Source: Deltaproteobacteria bacterium (GTDB lineage Bacteria > Myxococcota_A > UBA796 > SXON01). From it: a DNA stretch of 47,506 nucleotides. Below, piece after piece: positions 6,295-14,702 of the stretch. Below the pieces are notes generated by a model. The model made no database searches. It saw only the letters and a program-made list of their open reading frames with translations, and was not told the DNA's origin. The stretch is taken from positions 1-47,506 of the forward strand of contig CANKOI010000022.1 of NCBI GenBank assembly GCA_947484175.1, in the 5' to 3' direction. Each line of letters opens with the position of its first letter. Position 1 is the first letter of the stretch. The position numbers and the translations under genes were made by a program.

Positions 6295-8907
6295 CTAGCC
6301 CAGAGCGGCGAGCGCCGCCGTGAGTGTGGCCAGCCGGCCTTCGTCGCCTTCTAGTTCTGCACGGCGACTAGCCAGAAGCTCGGGCTTCGCCTTGCCCACG
6401 AAGCCCTCGTTGCCGAGCAGGTTCCGCAAGAAGTCCACCGACTTCTGAGCCTTGGTGATCTGCGCCGCGAGCCGCTCGCGCTCCTTGTCGAGGTCGAGCA
6501 CACCCGCTAGCGGAATCCAGCCCTCGATGCCCTCCACGACGACGGTGGCGCACGCGTCGGGCTTCTCGCCCGTACACACCGTCACCTTCGCGAGGTCGTC
6601 GAGCACGCGGTGGTAGCGGCCCAACGCGCCGAGGCCCTGCGAAACGAGCTGCAGCGGCACGCGCGGCGACACCTCCTTCTCCGCGCGCACGCGGCGCACC
6701 GCCACGATCGTCTCCTGCAGGAGCGCGACCTCGGCCAGCGTGTCGTCTGCGGGCGGGAAGTCGTCGGGGCGCGGAAATGGCGCCCGCACCACGCTCCCCT
6801 CGCTGCCGGGCAGGTTCTGCCACAGCTCTTCGGCGAGGAAGGGCATGAAGGGGTGCAGAAGACGCGCCACGGCCGAGTACACCGTCCACAGCGTGTGCCG
6901 CGCGGCCGCCTTCTCGGCTTCGTCTTCGCCGTAGAGCGCGGCCTTGGAGAACTCGAGGTACCAATCGCACAGCTCGTACCACACGAAGCGGTGAAGCTCG
7001 GCCGTGGCGTCGTTGAAGCGGTAGCTGTCGATCGCGCTGCGCACGTTCTGAACGGCCACGCCGGCACGAGCCAGAATCCAGCGGTCCATCGGGCCGAGGG
7101 GGGCCGGCGCGGGCTTCTCGTTCACGTGCATCCGCAAGAACCGAAAGCTCTGCCACACCTTGTTCTGGAACCGGGTCCACACTTCCACGTGCTTGTCGCT
7201 CCACGACAGGTCGCGCCCGAGGCCCGCGAGCGAAGTGAGGGTGATGCGGAAGGCGTCGGTGCCGTGCTTCTCGATGGCCACGAGCGGGTCAACCACGTTG
7301 CCCTTGGTCTTCGACATCTTGTCGCCGTTCTCGTCGCGCACCAGACCGTGGATGTACACGTCGTGAAAGGGCACGGAGCCGAGGTTGTGCAGGCCGGCCA
7401 TCATCATCCGGGCCACCCAGAAAAAGATGATGTCGAAGCCCGTGATGAGGACGGCGTTCGGGTACCACTTCGCCAGCTCGGGTGTGCGCGCGGGCCAGCC
7501 GAGCGTGGAGAAGGGCCACAATGCCGAGCTGAACCAGGTGTCCAGCACATCCTCGTCCTGCGCCACGTTGGCGCTTCCGCACGTGCCGCACGCGGTCACG
7601 TCCACGCGAGACACCGTGGTTTCGCCGCACGCTGCGCAATGCCACGCCGGAATGCGGTGCCCCCACCACAGTTGGCGGGAGATGCACCAGTCCTGGATGT
7701 CACGAAGCCAGGCGAAGTAGGTATTTTCCCACTGGCGCGGGTGGAACGTGGTGAGGCCCTGCTCCACGGCGGCGAGCGCGGGCTCCGCGAGCGGCTTGGT
7801 GCGCACGAACCACTGCGTACTCACCATCGGCTCGACAACCGCACCCGAGCGCTGGCTGCGCGGGAGCGTCATCACGTTGAGCTTGCTGCCGCGCCCGAGG
7901 CCCATGGCTTCGAGATCCGCCTTGATCTTCGTGCGGGCATCGAATCGGTCGAGGCCCTCATACGGGCCCCCTTCCGCGTTCACCCTGCCGTCGAGCGTGA
8001 AGATGGTGAGCAGCGGGAGATCGTGGCGCTTGCCGACTGCATGGTCGTTGAAGTCGTGCGCGGGCGTCACCTTCACTGCGCCGCTGCCGAACGCCGGGTC
8101 GACGAGGATGGCGTCGCCCACGATCGGAATCTCCCGCCCGAGGATCGGGTGGCGTACCGTGCGCCCGATCAAGTGCTGGTAGCGCGGGTCGTCGGGGTGT
8201 ACGGCGATCGCGGTGTCGCCGAGCATCGTCTCGGGGCGGGTGGTGGCCACCACGATCTCGCCGCTGCCGTCGCTCAGCGGGTAGGCGAAGCTCCACAGCT
8301 CCCCCTGTACGTTCTCCTCGGTTTCCACCTCGAGGTCGCTGATGGCCGTCATCCCCACCGGGTCCCAGTTGATGAGGCGCGTGGCCCGATAGATGAGCCC
8401 CTCCTCCACGAGCCTCACGAAGTTCTCGCGCACCGCGGCTGAGAGCCCCTCGTCGAGGGTGAACCGCTCCCGCGACCAGTCGCAGCTCACGCCCAGCCGC
8501 TTGAGCTGACTCACGATCGTGCCGCCTGACTGCTCCTTCCATTCCCACACGCAGGCGAGGAACTTCTCGCGGCCCAGCTCGCGGCGATCGATCCCCTTCG
8601 CACGGAGCTGCTTCTCCACGATCCACTGCGTCGCGATGCCCGCGTGGTCGGTGCCCGGAATCCACACGGCGTTGAACCCGTCCATGCGTTTGTAGCGGAT
8701 CAGCACGTCCTGGAGCGTGTTGTTGAGCGCGTGCCCCATGTGGAGGCTGCCGGTCACGTTCGGCGGGGGAATCACGATGCAGTAGGGCTCCCCCGGCGCG
8801 TCGGCGGCGGGGCTGTTCACACCCGACGCTTCCCAAGCGGAGGCGTACCGCTGGAAGGCGGCGTGCGGATCGTAGAACTGGGGGAGCTCGGGAGCGGGAG
8901 GGGTCAC
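6295..8907 (-). CDS. valS: Valyl-tRNA synthetase
   Basis: 870 residues from GTG 8907-8905, which has GAGG five to six bases upstream; an in-frame ATG at 8958 would add 17 unconserved residues. This is a class I aminoacyl-tRNA synthetase that charges tRNA-Val. The HIGH signature is HMGH at residues 56-59 within PPPNVTGSLHMGHAL, and the KMSKS loop is KMSKT starting at K530. The editing (CP1) domain is seen in TTRPETMLGDTAIAVHPDD and the anticodon-binding domain follows KMSKT. The C-terminus has the ValS-specific coiled-coil arm (LDLDKERERLAAQITKAQKS to the end). A zinc-type CAACGETT...CGTCGS insertion is present. The gene is intact and single-copy in the window. Confidence 0.98.
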   Translation of the reverse strand: MTPPAPELPQFYDPHAAFQRYASAWEASGVNSPAADAPGEPYCIVIPPPNVTGSLHMGHALNNTLQDVLIRYKRMDGFNAVWIPGTDHAGIATQWIVEKQLRAKGIDRRELGREKFLACVWEWKEQSGGTIVSQLKRLGVSCDWSRERFTLDEGLSAAVRENFVRLVEEGLIYRATRLINWDPVGMTAISDLEVETEENVQGELWSFAYPLSDGSGEIVVATTRPETMLGDTAIAVHPDDPRYQHLIGRTVRHPILGREIPIVGDAILVDPAFGSGAVKVTPAHDFNDHAVGKRHDLPLLTIFTLDGRVNAEGGPYEGLDRFDARTKIKADLEAMGLGRGSKLNVMTLPRSQRSGAVVEPMVSTQWFVRTKPLAEPALAAVEQGLTTFHPRQWENTYFAWLRDIQDWCISRQLWWGHRIPAWHCAACGETTVSRVDVTACGTCGSANVAQDEDVLDTWFSSALWPFSTLGWPARTPELAKWYPNAVLITGFDIIFFWVARMMMAGLHNLGSVPFHDVYIHGLVRDENGDKMSKTKGNVVDPLVAIEKHGTDAFRITLTSLAGLGRDLSWSDKHVEVWTRFQNKVWQSFRFLRMHVNEKPAPAPLGPMDRWILARAGVAVQNVRSAIDSYRFNDATAELHRFVWYELCDWYLEFSKAALYGEDEAEKAAARHTLWTVYSAVARLLHPFMPFLAEELWQNLPGSEGSVVRAPFPRPDDFPPADDTLAEVALLQETIVAVRRVRAEKEVSPRVPLQLVSQGLGALGRYHRVLDDLAKVTVCTGEKPDACATVVVEGIEGWIPLAGVLDLDKERERLAAQITKAQKSVDFLRNLLGNEGFVGKAKPELLASRRAELEGDEGRLATLTAALAALG

Positions 8908-8964
8908 GGTCGCCTCGAAACAGGCCGGGCGGCTATCACGGGCGCGACGCGCTACCATGGGCCA

Positions 8965-10512
8965 ATGCCGTCATCCGGTGCCGGGAGCCTGTGTGTGTCG
9001 GGGGGCGGGGTGCTACTGCGCGCGCCGGTGTTCGCATCGATCCTCGGCGCGTGTCTCGCCGAGCCGACGGCCCCGGGCACGCACGACACCGCCACCGCAC
9101 CCGACACAGCGGGCCACACCGGCGACACCGCGCCCGACACCGCTCGCGACACCGCACCTACCGACACCGACACCGCAGGCGACACCGCTGCCGACCCCGC
9201 CCAACCGCCGCTCAGCCTCGCGCCCGTGTGGCAGGGCGAGGGCCTCGCAACGAAAGACCGGTACGGCTTTAGCGTGGCTTCCGCCGGCGACGTGAACGGC
9301 GACGGCTTCGACGAGGTGTTGGTGGGGGTGCGCAACTCCCACCTCGACTGGCTCCTGGAGGGCGCGGTGTACCTCCACGCCGGCGGCCCGGGGGGCCCTT
9401 CTCCGAGCCCAAGCTGGGAGCTTCGCGGAGGGGTACCCGAAGCCTTCCTAGGCGAAGCGGTAGCGGGCGTGGGCGACGTGAACGGCGACGGCTTCGACGA
9501 TGTGGTGGTGGCTGCGGCGAACCACCCCACGGAGTCGGGAGGCAACGGGCGGGTGTACCTCTTTCGGGGCAGTGCCGGCGGCCTGCAAACCGAGCCCGAC
9601 TGGACCTACGACTCCGAAAACCAGGGCTCCTGGCTCGGCCGCAGCGTGGCGGGCGCCGGCGACGTGAACGGCGACGGCTACGCTGACGTGCTCATCGGCG
9701 AAAAGTACTACGGCAGCGCCCTCCGCCCCGCCGAAGGGCGGGTACACCTCTTCTTCGGGTCGTTGGCAGGCCTCCGCCCCGACCCGGACTGGACCTACGC
9801 CTCTGGCCAAGCCGGCGCGATGCTCGGCTTCTCCGTGGCGGGCGCCGGCGACGTGAACGCCGACGGCTTCGCCGATGTGATCGTCGGCGCGGCCTTCTGG
9901 GATGGAGCCGCGCCCGAAGAGGGCACCGCGTGGGTCTTCCACGGCTCACCCTTTGGGCTCGGCCGTGCCCCCTCGTGGTCCGCGGAGCCGGCGGGCCCCA
10001 ACTCGCTGTGCGGCTACCCCGTCTCCTCAGCGGGCGACGTGAACGGCGATGGCTACGACGACGTGGTGATGGGCTGCATGAGCCATACGGGCACGCACCC
10101 GGCGGAGGGCATGGTGCGCCTGTACCACGGCTCTGCCACCGGCTTGGCCGGGGCAGCGTGGGAACGTTTCGGCCAGCAGGAGGGCGCCCACCTCGGCCAA
10201 GCCGTGAGCGGGGGATGCGACGTGGATGCGGATGGCTACGACGACGTGCTGGTGGCGGCTTCCGGCGTGAGCAATGGGCACGAGGGCGAAGGCGCCGCCT
10301 CGCTCCACCGCGGGGGGCCGGGAGGCCCCGATCCCACCGCCGCCTGGTCCTGGGAGCCCGACCTCGCCGCCGCCGGCCTCGCGAATGCCAGCGCTTGCGC
10401 CGGCGACGTAGACGGCGACGGCGTGGACGACGTGATCCTCGGCGCGATCGGCTGGTCTGGCGCCGGAGCGGAATCCGGAGCGGCCTGGGTGTTCACCGGG
10501 CAGCGGCGCTGA
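8965..10512 (+). CDS. FG-GAP/integrin-alpha repeat lipoprotein
   Basis: 515 residues from ATG 8965. The N-terminus ends in a lipobox (SILGAC, C30), followed by about 45 residues rich in Asp, Thr, Ala and Pro (DTA/DTG repeats), a probable surface spacer. Seven FG-GAP repeats follow, each with a calcium-loop core such as GDVNGDGFDEVLVG, GDVNGDGYADVLIG, GDVNADGFADVIVG, CDVDADGYDDVLVA and GDVDGDGVDDVILG. Seven blades are what a closed integrin-alpha beta-propeller needs. The DxNxDG loops should bind Ca2+. It is presumably a cell-surface or outer-membrane protein; ligand or activity is unknown. It is divergent from valS and convergent with the receiver-like gene. Confidence 0.88.
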   Translation: MPSSGAGSLCVSGGGVLLRAPVFASILGACLAEPTAPGTHDTATAPDTAGHTGDTAPDTARDTAPTDTDTAGDTAADPAQPPLSLAPVWQGEGLATKDRYGFSVASAGDVNGDGFDEVLVGVRNSHLDWLLEGAVYLHAGGPGGPSPSPSWELRGGVPEAFLGEAVAGVGDVNGDGFDDVVVAAANHPTESGGNGRVYLFRGSAGGLQTEPDWTYDSENQGSWLGRSVAGAGDVNGDGYADVLIGEKYYGSALRPAEGRVHLFFGSLAGLRPDPDWTYASGQAGAMLGFSVAGAGDVNADGFADVIVGAAFWDGAAPEEGTAWVFHGSPFGLGRAPSWSAEPAGPNSLCGYPVSSAGDVNGDGYDDVVMGCMSHTGTHPAEGMVRLYHGSATGLAGAAWERFGQQEGAHLGQAVSGGCDVDADGYDDVLVAASGVSNGHEGEGAASLHRGGPGGPDPTAAWSWEPDLAAAGLANASACAGDVDGDGVDDVILGAIGWSGAGAESGAAWVFTGQRR

Positions 10513-10549
10513 CGCGGGCTGCGGGAGCAGCCGGCGAGCCGGCCCCGCG
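10513..10549. terminator. Cloverleaf-like inverted repeat between convergent genes, possible bidirectional terminator
   Basis: An outer stem CGCGGG (10513-10518) pairs with CCCGCG (10544-10549). It encloses two hairpins: CTGC-GGGA-GCAG (10519-10530) and CCGG-CGAG-CCGG (10531-10542). The structure begins directly after the FG-GAP stop and ends 13 bases before the stop of the convergent gene. There is no T tract, so intrinsic termination is only an inference. Confidence 0.4.
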
Positions 10550-10562
10550 CGTTGCCCCCGAT

Positions 10563-11375
10563 CTACCCCTCTCCGCGCTCGATCTCAGCTAGGCGCTCAC
10601 GGATCACCTTGCGTGCGATGCCGGGCAACTCTTCCCGAAGCGCGGCTTCCACCGCCACCTCCACCATCTCCCGAAAGGCCGGCGAGGTGGTGATCGCCTT
10701 GTTGAGCAGAATCTCCACAACCTCCGGTAGCACAGCCAAGATGGCCCGCTCGAGCGCCGGCCCGACCACCTCGGGATCAACCTGCACCGGGGGGAGGGTG
10801 CGCCAGTCCCGAGGAAGGAAGCTCGCACGCCGTTCATCCCCCACCGGCGGCGCCGGCACAGGCACGGGAGCCTTTACCAGCCGCGGCGCGGCCGGCGCAC
10901 GCTGACGATCCGCCGATACCGGGAACGGGACGACGGCTTCACCCTCGCCGAGCGCCTCGACCGAGCCGGGGTCGAGGGTCTCCTCAGGGGACTCGGGGTC
11001 CTCCAAGCCGGCCGTGATGGGGCCCAGCGCACCTTCAAGGGCGCGACGAACGGCCTCCGAGGTGAAGGGGCGAGAGAGTCGGCCCGCAATCCCCGCCTCG
11101 GCAGCTCGCTCGTGGTTGACCACGTCGAACCCACCTGAAACCAGGAACACGGCCGCGGCCGGATGACGGGCATGCACGCTGCGGGTGAGGTCGTAGGGGT
11201 TGCCGCCCAGCAGCGCCACCGCGGTGAATACGGCCACAACATCATCACGATCGAGGATGACCTCGGCCTCGTTCGCATCGCGGGCCGTACGAATCTCGAG
11301 GTGCGTGCCCACGAGCGCCTGCGCCACGCGTTGCGCTGTCTGAGCGAGCGGATCGACGACGAGCACCACCGACAT
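10563..11375 (-). CDS. Degenerate receiver-domain (pseudo-response-regulator) protein
   Basis: 270 residues. Residues 1-115 follow the CheY fold (MSVVLVVDPLAQTAQRVAQA; FLVSGGFDV; GRLSRPFTSEAVRRAL), but key residues are changed. Only one acidic residue (D8) remains in the first strand loop. The phospho-acceptor position at the end of strand 3 reads VFT (T51) instead of D, and the conserved Lys before Pro-Phe is Arg (SRPF). A Pro/Ala-rich linker of ~80 residues follows. The ~60-residue C-terminus is helical and acidic (AILAVLPEVVEILLNKAIT; LPGIARKVIRERLAEIE), resembling the tail of several myxobacterial scaffold-type receivers and, loosely, the PopZ C-terminus. A protein-interaction role is inferred. 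It follows the lipoprotein gene by 14 bases. Confidence 0.75.
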   Translation of the reverse strand: MSVVLVVDPLAQTAQRVAQALVGTHLEIRTARDANEAEVILDRDDVVAVFTAVALLGGNPYDLTRSVHARHPAAAVFLVSGGFDVVNHERAAEAGIAGRLSRPFTSEAVRRALEGALGPITAGLEDPESPEETLDPGSVEALGEGEAVVPFPVSADRQRAPAAPRLVKAPVPVPAPPVGDERRASFLPRDWRTLPPVQVDPEVVGPALERAILAVLPEVVEILLNKAITTSPAFREMVEVAVEAALREELPGIARKVIRERLAEIERGEG

Positions 11376-11389
11376 CAGGATTCCAGGGG

Positions 11390-12208
11390 TCAGCGCACGA
11401 CGGCGGCGTGGATCACTCGAGTAACCAGTTCAATCCGCTGGTTGTCCGCCGTCGTCGTCGTCTCGGAGTTCTGCACCGTGACGAAAAGGTTGGTGACATC
11501 CGGCTCGATCGCGCTGTTCATCAGCGCCCACACCCCTTCGTCGACCGTGAAGGTGTTGGAGCCGCCGGTGTTGCACGTGACCGAGTCGACAAGGTCGCCG
11601 TCCGTTTCGGCACGCAGCTGCACCCAGGAATCCTGCCAGCCCTTCTGGGTCCACGACACTTCCACCTCGGCTCCGTACGCGAGTCCGGTAGTTAGGTCGT
11701 AGTCGCTGATCTCTACATCATCGAGCGTGCCGGCCGCGGGCGAAACGGCGCCGCTGAAGCTGCCCGCTCCCGAGAGCGCGGTGCCATCTCCGATGAGGTC
11801 CTCCGCGTAGCTGCAATTTTGAACCTTTCCGTAGACGTCGTCGAAGTAGAAGCCATCGCTCTGTTGGGTGAGCGTGCCGGAAATCTCGCCGTTGGTCCAC
11901 TCGGGGTTTCCCGCGTCGGGGATGTTCACGCCGCCGCTGCCGGCGCCGTTCGGGAACATGTCCAGCCCGCTCGTGCAGCCTGCCGCCGGGAGATCGCGCT
12001 TGACCAGCTCGTCGGGCGCGTACTCGAACGAGACCTGGTAGCTGTACACGCCGTTGTAGTAGGTGATGTCGGTCTCGGTGCGCTCCTCGCACTTCCACGT
12101 GTAGACGTCGGCGAAGAGCCGCGCATCATCGTCGCCACCCTGCCCGAGCGCGATCTTTTGCTGGTCGCAGCCAGCAAGCAGAACAAGAGCCACGAATACG
12201 CGCGCCAT
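11390..12208 (-). CDS. Lipoprotein of unknown function
   Basis: 272 residues from ATG 12208-12206. The signal is MARVFVALVLLAGC, lipid-attachment C14. The mature part is Thr/Gly/Asp-rich and looks beta-stranded (DITYYNGVYSYQVSFEY; GAEVEVSWTQKGWQDSW; NTFTVDEGVWALMNSAIEP), with cysteines near CEERTETD, GCTSG and NCSYAED that may pair. I recognise no family. A longer reading to 12376 would run antisense through tRNA-Leu and is rejected. It probably shares a transcript with the receiver-like gene 14 bases downstream. Confidence 0.8.
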   Translation of the reverse strand: MARVFVALVLLAGCDQQKIALGQGGDDDARLFADVYTWKCEERTETDITYYNGVYSYQVSFEYAPDELVKRDLPAAGCTSGLDMFPNGAGSGGVNIPDAGNPEWTNGEISGTLTQQSDGFYFDDVYGKVQNCSYAEDLIGDGTALSGAGSFSGAVSPAAGTLDDVEISDYDLTTGLAYGAEVEVSWTQKGWQDSWVQLRAETDGDLVDSVTCNTGGSNTFTVDEGVWALMNSAIEPDVTNLFVTVQNSETTTTADNQRIELVTRVIHAAVVR

Positions 12209-12243
12209 GCCAGTCTTCTCCGCCGCACATCGTAGCCGACCCG

Positions 12244-12272
12244 CTTGCGCGGTGCCGGCGGCGAAGTAAAAC
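12244..12272 (+). promoter_or_regulatory. Candidate promoter of tRNA-Leu
   Basis: TTGCGC (12244-12249) and TAAAAC (12267-12272) are 17 bases apart, a usual sigma-70 geometry, and end 17 bases before the mature 5' end of the tRNA. Matches to consensus are partial (3/6 and 4/6). Confidence 0.35.
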
Positions 12273-12289
12273 GTGTGTCCGGAACGCGC

Positions 12290-12375
12290 GGGGGCGTGGC
12301 GGAATGGCAGACGCAGGGGATTCAAAATCCCCCGGGTGTATACCCTTGTGGGTTCAAGTCCCACCGCCCCCACCA
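12290..12375 (+). tRNA. tRNA-Leu (anticodon CAA)
   Basis: Acceptor stem GGGGGCG (12290-12296) pairs with CGCCCCC (12365-12371), followed by A and an encoded CCA end (12373-12375). The anticodon stem GGGGA/TCCCC encloses loop TTCAAAA, with anticodon CAA at 12323-12325, reading UUG. A long variable arm (GGGTGTATACCC) makes it a type II tRNA as expected for leucine, and the T arm is GTGGG-TTCAAGT-CCCAC. Confidence 0.96.
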
Positions 12376-12399
12376 CATCACCCGGCCGTTGCGGTCCGC

Positions 12400-12421
12400 A
12401 TGATGACGCACTATGATGACG
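12400..12421. promoter_or_regulatory. Direct repeat upstream of the first toxin-antitoxin pair, possible operator
   Basis: ATGATGACG occurs at 12400-12408 and again at 12413-12421, 13 bases apart start to start, ending two bases before the antitoxin start. Ribbon-helix-helix antitoxins commonly bind short repeated sites at their own promoters. The binding is inferred. Confidence 0.3.
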
Positions 12422-12423
12422 GC

Positions 12424-12654
12424 ATGCGGACCATCATCGAGCTTCCCGCCGAACAGCTGGCAGCCCTCGACACGTGGCGTGCGTCGCGAGGAGTGAGCCG
12501 GGCCGAGGCCGTGAGGCGAGCAGTGACCCTGTTGCTGGATGACGACGACGCGCGACTCGGCGCGATCGTAGCTGCGTGTGGATTGTGGAAGGGGCGCGTG
12601 CGCGACGGCCTTGAGGAGCAGGAGCGGCTGCGCTCCGAATGGGAGGGCCGTTGA
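12424..12654 (+). CDS. Ribbon-helix-helix antitoxin (VapB/CopG type)
   Basis: 76 residues. The N-terminal 38 residues fit a ribbon-helix-helix DNA-binding fold: a strand MRTIIELP, helix AEQLAALDTWRASRG and helix SRAEAVRRAVTLLL. The C-terminal half, ending GLEEQERLRSEWEGR, would wrap the toxin. The start ATG 12424 is chosen because the strand begins there; ATG 12400 or 12403 would only add MMTHYDDG. It overlaps the PIN toxin gene downstream, the usual antitoxin-first order. The start is 48 bases from the 3' end of tRNA-Leu. Confidence 0.82.
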   Translation: MRTIIELPAEQLAALDTWRASRGVSRAEAVRRAVTLLLDDDDARLGAIVAACGLWKGRVRDGLEEQERLRSEWEGR

Positions 12655-13019
12655 GCCCGCTGTTGGACTCTTGCATCCTGATCGACGTTCTGGCCGGCTC
12701 CGTCAACGCTACGGAGTACGTACGCCACCTGCGAGGGGGCGCCATCAGTCAGATCACGTGGATGGAGGTGATGGTGGGTGCGGTCGGCGCAGAGGAGGAG
12801 CGCACCGTACGCGCCTTGCTCGCAGCGTTCGAAGTGGTTCCGCTCGACGACTCCGTGGCCGAGGAAGCGGTCCTCCTGCGCCGAGCCCGCCGCCTGAAGC
12901 TCCCCGACGCGATCATCTTCGCAACCGCACGTGTGCACGGTCGTGACCTTGCCACTCGGAACACACGTGACTTCACCGAGGGTGAACCCGGCGTCATTGT
13001 GCCGTACCGACTCCAGTGA
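12639..13019 (+). CDS. PIN-domain toxin (VapC type)
   Basis: 126 residues from ATG 12639; TTG 12651, giving a 4-base TTGA overlap with the antitoxin stop, is an equally plausible start. The PIN acidic residues are visible: D in LLDSCILIDVL, E in ITWMEVMVG, D in KLPDAIIFATA, and the Asn/Asp pair in TRNTRDF. VapC toxins are Mg2+-dependent ribonucleases that act on tRNA or rRNA, held inactive by the cognate antitoxin. Length is normal for the family and the site looks intact. Confidence 0.85.
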   Translation: MGGPLSPLLDSCILIDVLAGSVNATEYVRHLRGGAISQITWMEVMVGAVGAEEERTVRALLAAFEVVPLDDSVAEEAVLLRRARRLKLPDAIIFATARVHGRDLATRNTRDFTEGEPGVIVPYRLQ

Positions 13020-13194
13020 TCCGCACGGGGAGGGTTCGGGGCGCCGCGACCGGGCGCGCGTTGGGCAGGCGGCATCGGCGGCGCACTCCTGTACCGCCCC
13101 GGCTGAAGCGTGACTCTCTCCCCCGCCGCTAATCCGCGGCGCCAATCCTCGGCCGGGCGGTCGTCGGTTAGGGGAGACCAGTCCCGAGTCTCGC

Positions 13195-13386
13195 ATGTTC
13201 AAGTTCGATGCCATCACCGCTGCCGCGATCATCGACGAGGAGGCGGCGCTGGCCACCCTCCGCGGCTACCCGATCGAGGAAGTTCTGGCGGCGATCGACT
13301 CCGGCGAGGATGTCCACGATGAAGAGTCTGCCTTCAATGCGTTGATGTCTGCCATGTACTCGCTACGACCTGTCGGGTACCTCTAA
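13195..13386 (+). CDS. Small hypothetical protein
   Basis: 63 residues, acidic and mostly helical (AAAIIDEEAALATLRGYPIEEVLAAIDSGEDV). It resembles no family I know. The ribosome site is weak: GGGGAG lies more than 15 bases upstream. It sits between the toxin gene and the cytochrome operon. Composition (not Arg/Pro-rich like the shadow frames) argues for a real gene, but support is limited. Confidence 0.5.
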   Translation: MFKFDAITAAAIIDEEAALATLRGYPIEEVLAAIDSGEDVHDEESAFNALMSAMYSLRPVGYL

Positions 13387-13446
13387 CTCGGGTGGCGAGC
13401 AGGGCGGCGCCGGGCTAATCGCGCGCCGTCTACAGGGAGTCTACAC

Positions 13447-13950
13447 ATGGTCAGCGTTGTGTTGTTCGCGTGGCTGAGTGCCTGCGGTGGCGAGGAGCCG
13501 GCGCCGCCCGCGCCCCCGGCACCCGTCGCCCCACCTCCCGTAGCGGTACCCGTGCCGGTAGCCGCCCCGGTGGCCGCCCCCTCGGGCCCCTACACCCCCG
13601 ACGAGCTGGCCCTCGCCGCCTACGAGAAGTCGAAGGCGGCCGCCGCCGACGCGCGGCCCAACCCCAAAGCGGGCGATCCGGCGGCCATCGCCGCCGGAAA
13701 GGCCCTGTACGCCAAGTGCGTGACCTGCCATGGTGCCTCCGGCGCGGGCGATGGAATCGCCGGCGCCGCCCTTCCCCAGAAGCCTGCGCAGTTCAACTGG
13801 AAGGAACGCTGGGATGCCACGACGATCGGTACGAAACACTGGATCGTGAGCAACGGCGTGAGCGGAACGGCGATGGCGCCGCTCGGGCTAACCGAGGATC
13901 AAGCTTGGGAAGTACTTTCGTACATCGACGCCGAACTCCGTAGCAAGTAG
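13447..13950 (+). CDS. Monohaem cytochrome c lipoprotein
   Basis: 167 residues from ATG 13447, preceded by AGGGAG seven bases upstream. The N-terminus MVSVVLFAWLSAC ends in a lipobox cysteine (C13); a Pro/Ala/Val-rich flexible linker of ~30 residues follows. The class I haem site is CVTCH at residues 91-95, and a likely sixth ligand Met is in GTAMAPLG near residue 145. It should be tethered by lipid on the periplasmic side, with the linker letting the domain move. It is placed 72 bases upstream of actA, so it is a candidate electron acceptor of alternative complex III; this is inferred from position. Confidence 0.88.
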   Translation: MVSVVLFAWLSACGGEEPAPPAPPAPVAPPPVAVPVPVAAPVAAPSGPYTPDELALAAYEKSKAAAADARPNPKAGDPAAIAAGKALYAKCVTCHGASGAGDGIAGAALPQKPAQFNWKERWDATTIGTKHWIVSNGVSGTAMAPLGLTEDQAWEVLSYIDAELRSK

Positions 13951-14022
13951 CAGCCCACTCCCCTTGTGGGCCGCCCCACCCCGCATTAGGATGCGGCGCC
14001 CACTCCACCAGCCGGAAGAAAG

Positions 14023-14691
14023 ATGCGACAGTTCACCCGGGCCACCCTGGCAATCGTGCTCCTCACAGGCGCGGCCGTGGGGATGGCGGGCTTCGCCACA
14101 CGGGCCAACGCCGAAGATCCCCCAGCGCCCGCTGAGGAGGAAACGTTCACGATCGGGATGAAGAACCTCCTCCCCCCGGAGATCTTCGACCGCGGGCTGG
14201 TGGTCACCGTCGGAGCCCCCCTCGATGAGGCGATCGAACAGCCCATCGCGTTCACCCACGAGCGGCACGTGGGCACGCTCGGAATGGACTGCAACTACTG
14301 CCACAGCAACGCTCGGAAGGGCATCCATGCGGGTGTGCCGGCCACCAGCGTGTGCATGGGGTGCCACTCCCTCGTCGATACCACCGAGCGCCCCGAGCTG
14401 GTGAAGCTCAAGGACTACTGGGAGAAGGGGGAGGTGATCCCTTGGAAGAAGGTGCACGACGTGCCCGACTACGTCTACTTCTCGCACAAGCGCCACGTGG
14501 TGGCGGGGCTGGACTGCCAGGAATGCCACGGCGAAGTTCAGGACATGACGGTGAACGAGCGCGTAGCGCCATTGAGCATGGGCTGGTGCCTCGATTGCCA
14601 CGCCCAGCATGAGAGCATCGACCAAAACTACGGTACCAAAGCAGAACTTCGGCGTGCTGAGCTGAAGGACTGCTGGACCTGTCACAAGTAG
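14023..14691 (+). CDS. actA: Alternative complex III subunit ActA, pentahaem cytochrome c
   Basis: 222 residues. An uncleaved or cleaved N-terminal hydrophobic segment (TLAIVLLTGAAVGMAGFA) is followed by a periplasmic domain with five CxxCH haem sites: CNYCH (from residue 90), CMGCH, CQECH, CLDCH and CWTCH at the very end. Spaced histidines (FTHERHVG, FSHKRHVV) are the likely distal ligands. Five haems and the position before actB identify ActA, which carries electrons from the iron-sulfur subunit ActB toward a cytochrome c or an oxidase. It is followed by actB after 11 bases. Confidence 0.93.
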   Translation: MRQFTRATLAIVLLTGAAVGMAGFATRANAEDPPAPAEEETFTIGMKNLLPPEIFDRGLVVTVGAPLDEAIEQPIAFTHERHVGTLGMDCNYCHSNARKGIHAGVPATSVCMGCHSLVDTTERPELVKLKDYWEKGEVIPWKKVHDVPDYVYFSHKRHVVAGLDCQECHGEVQDMTVNERVAPLSMGWCLDCHAQHESIDQNYGTKAELRRAELKDCWTCHK

Positions 14692-14702
14692 CGGGAGCCA
14701 CC

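Noticed and set aside
12209-12376. N-terminal extension of the 11390-12208 lipoprotein
   Set aside because: It would read antisense through tRNA-Leu and place the signal peptide in the middle of the protein.
12361-12430. Phage or island attachment site at the tRNA-Leu 3' end
   Set aside because: No second copy of the tRNA end and no integrase gene were seen in the window.
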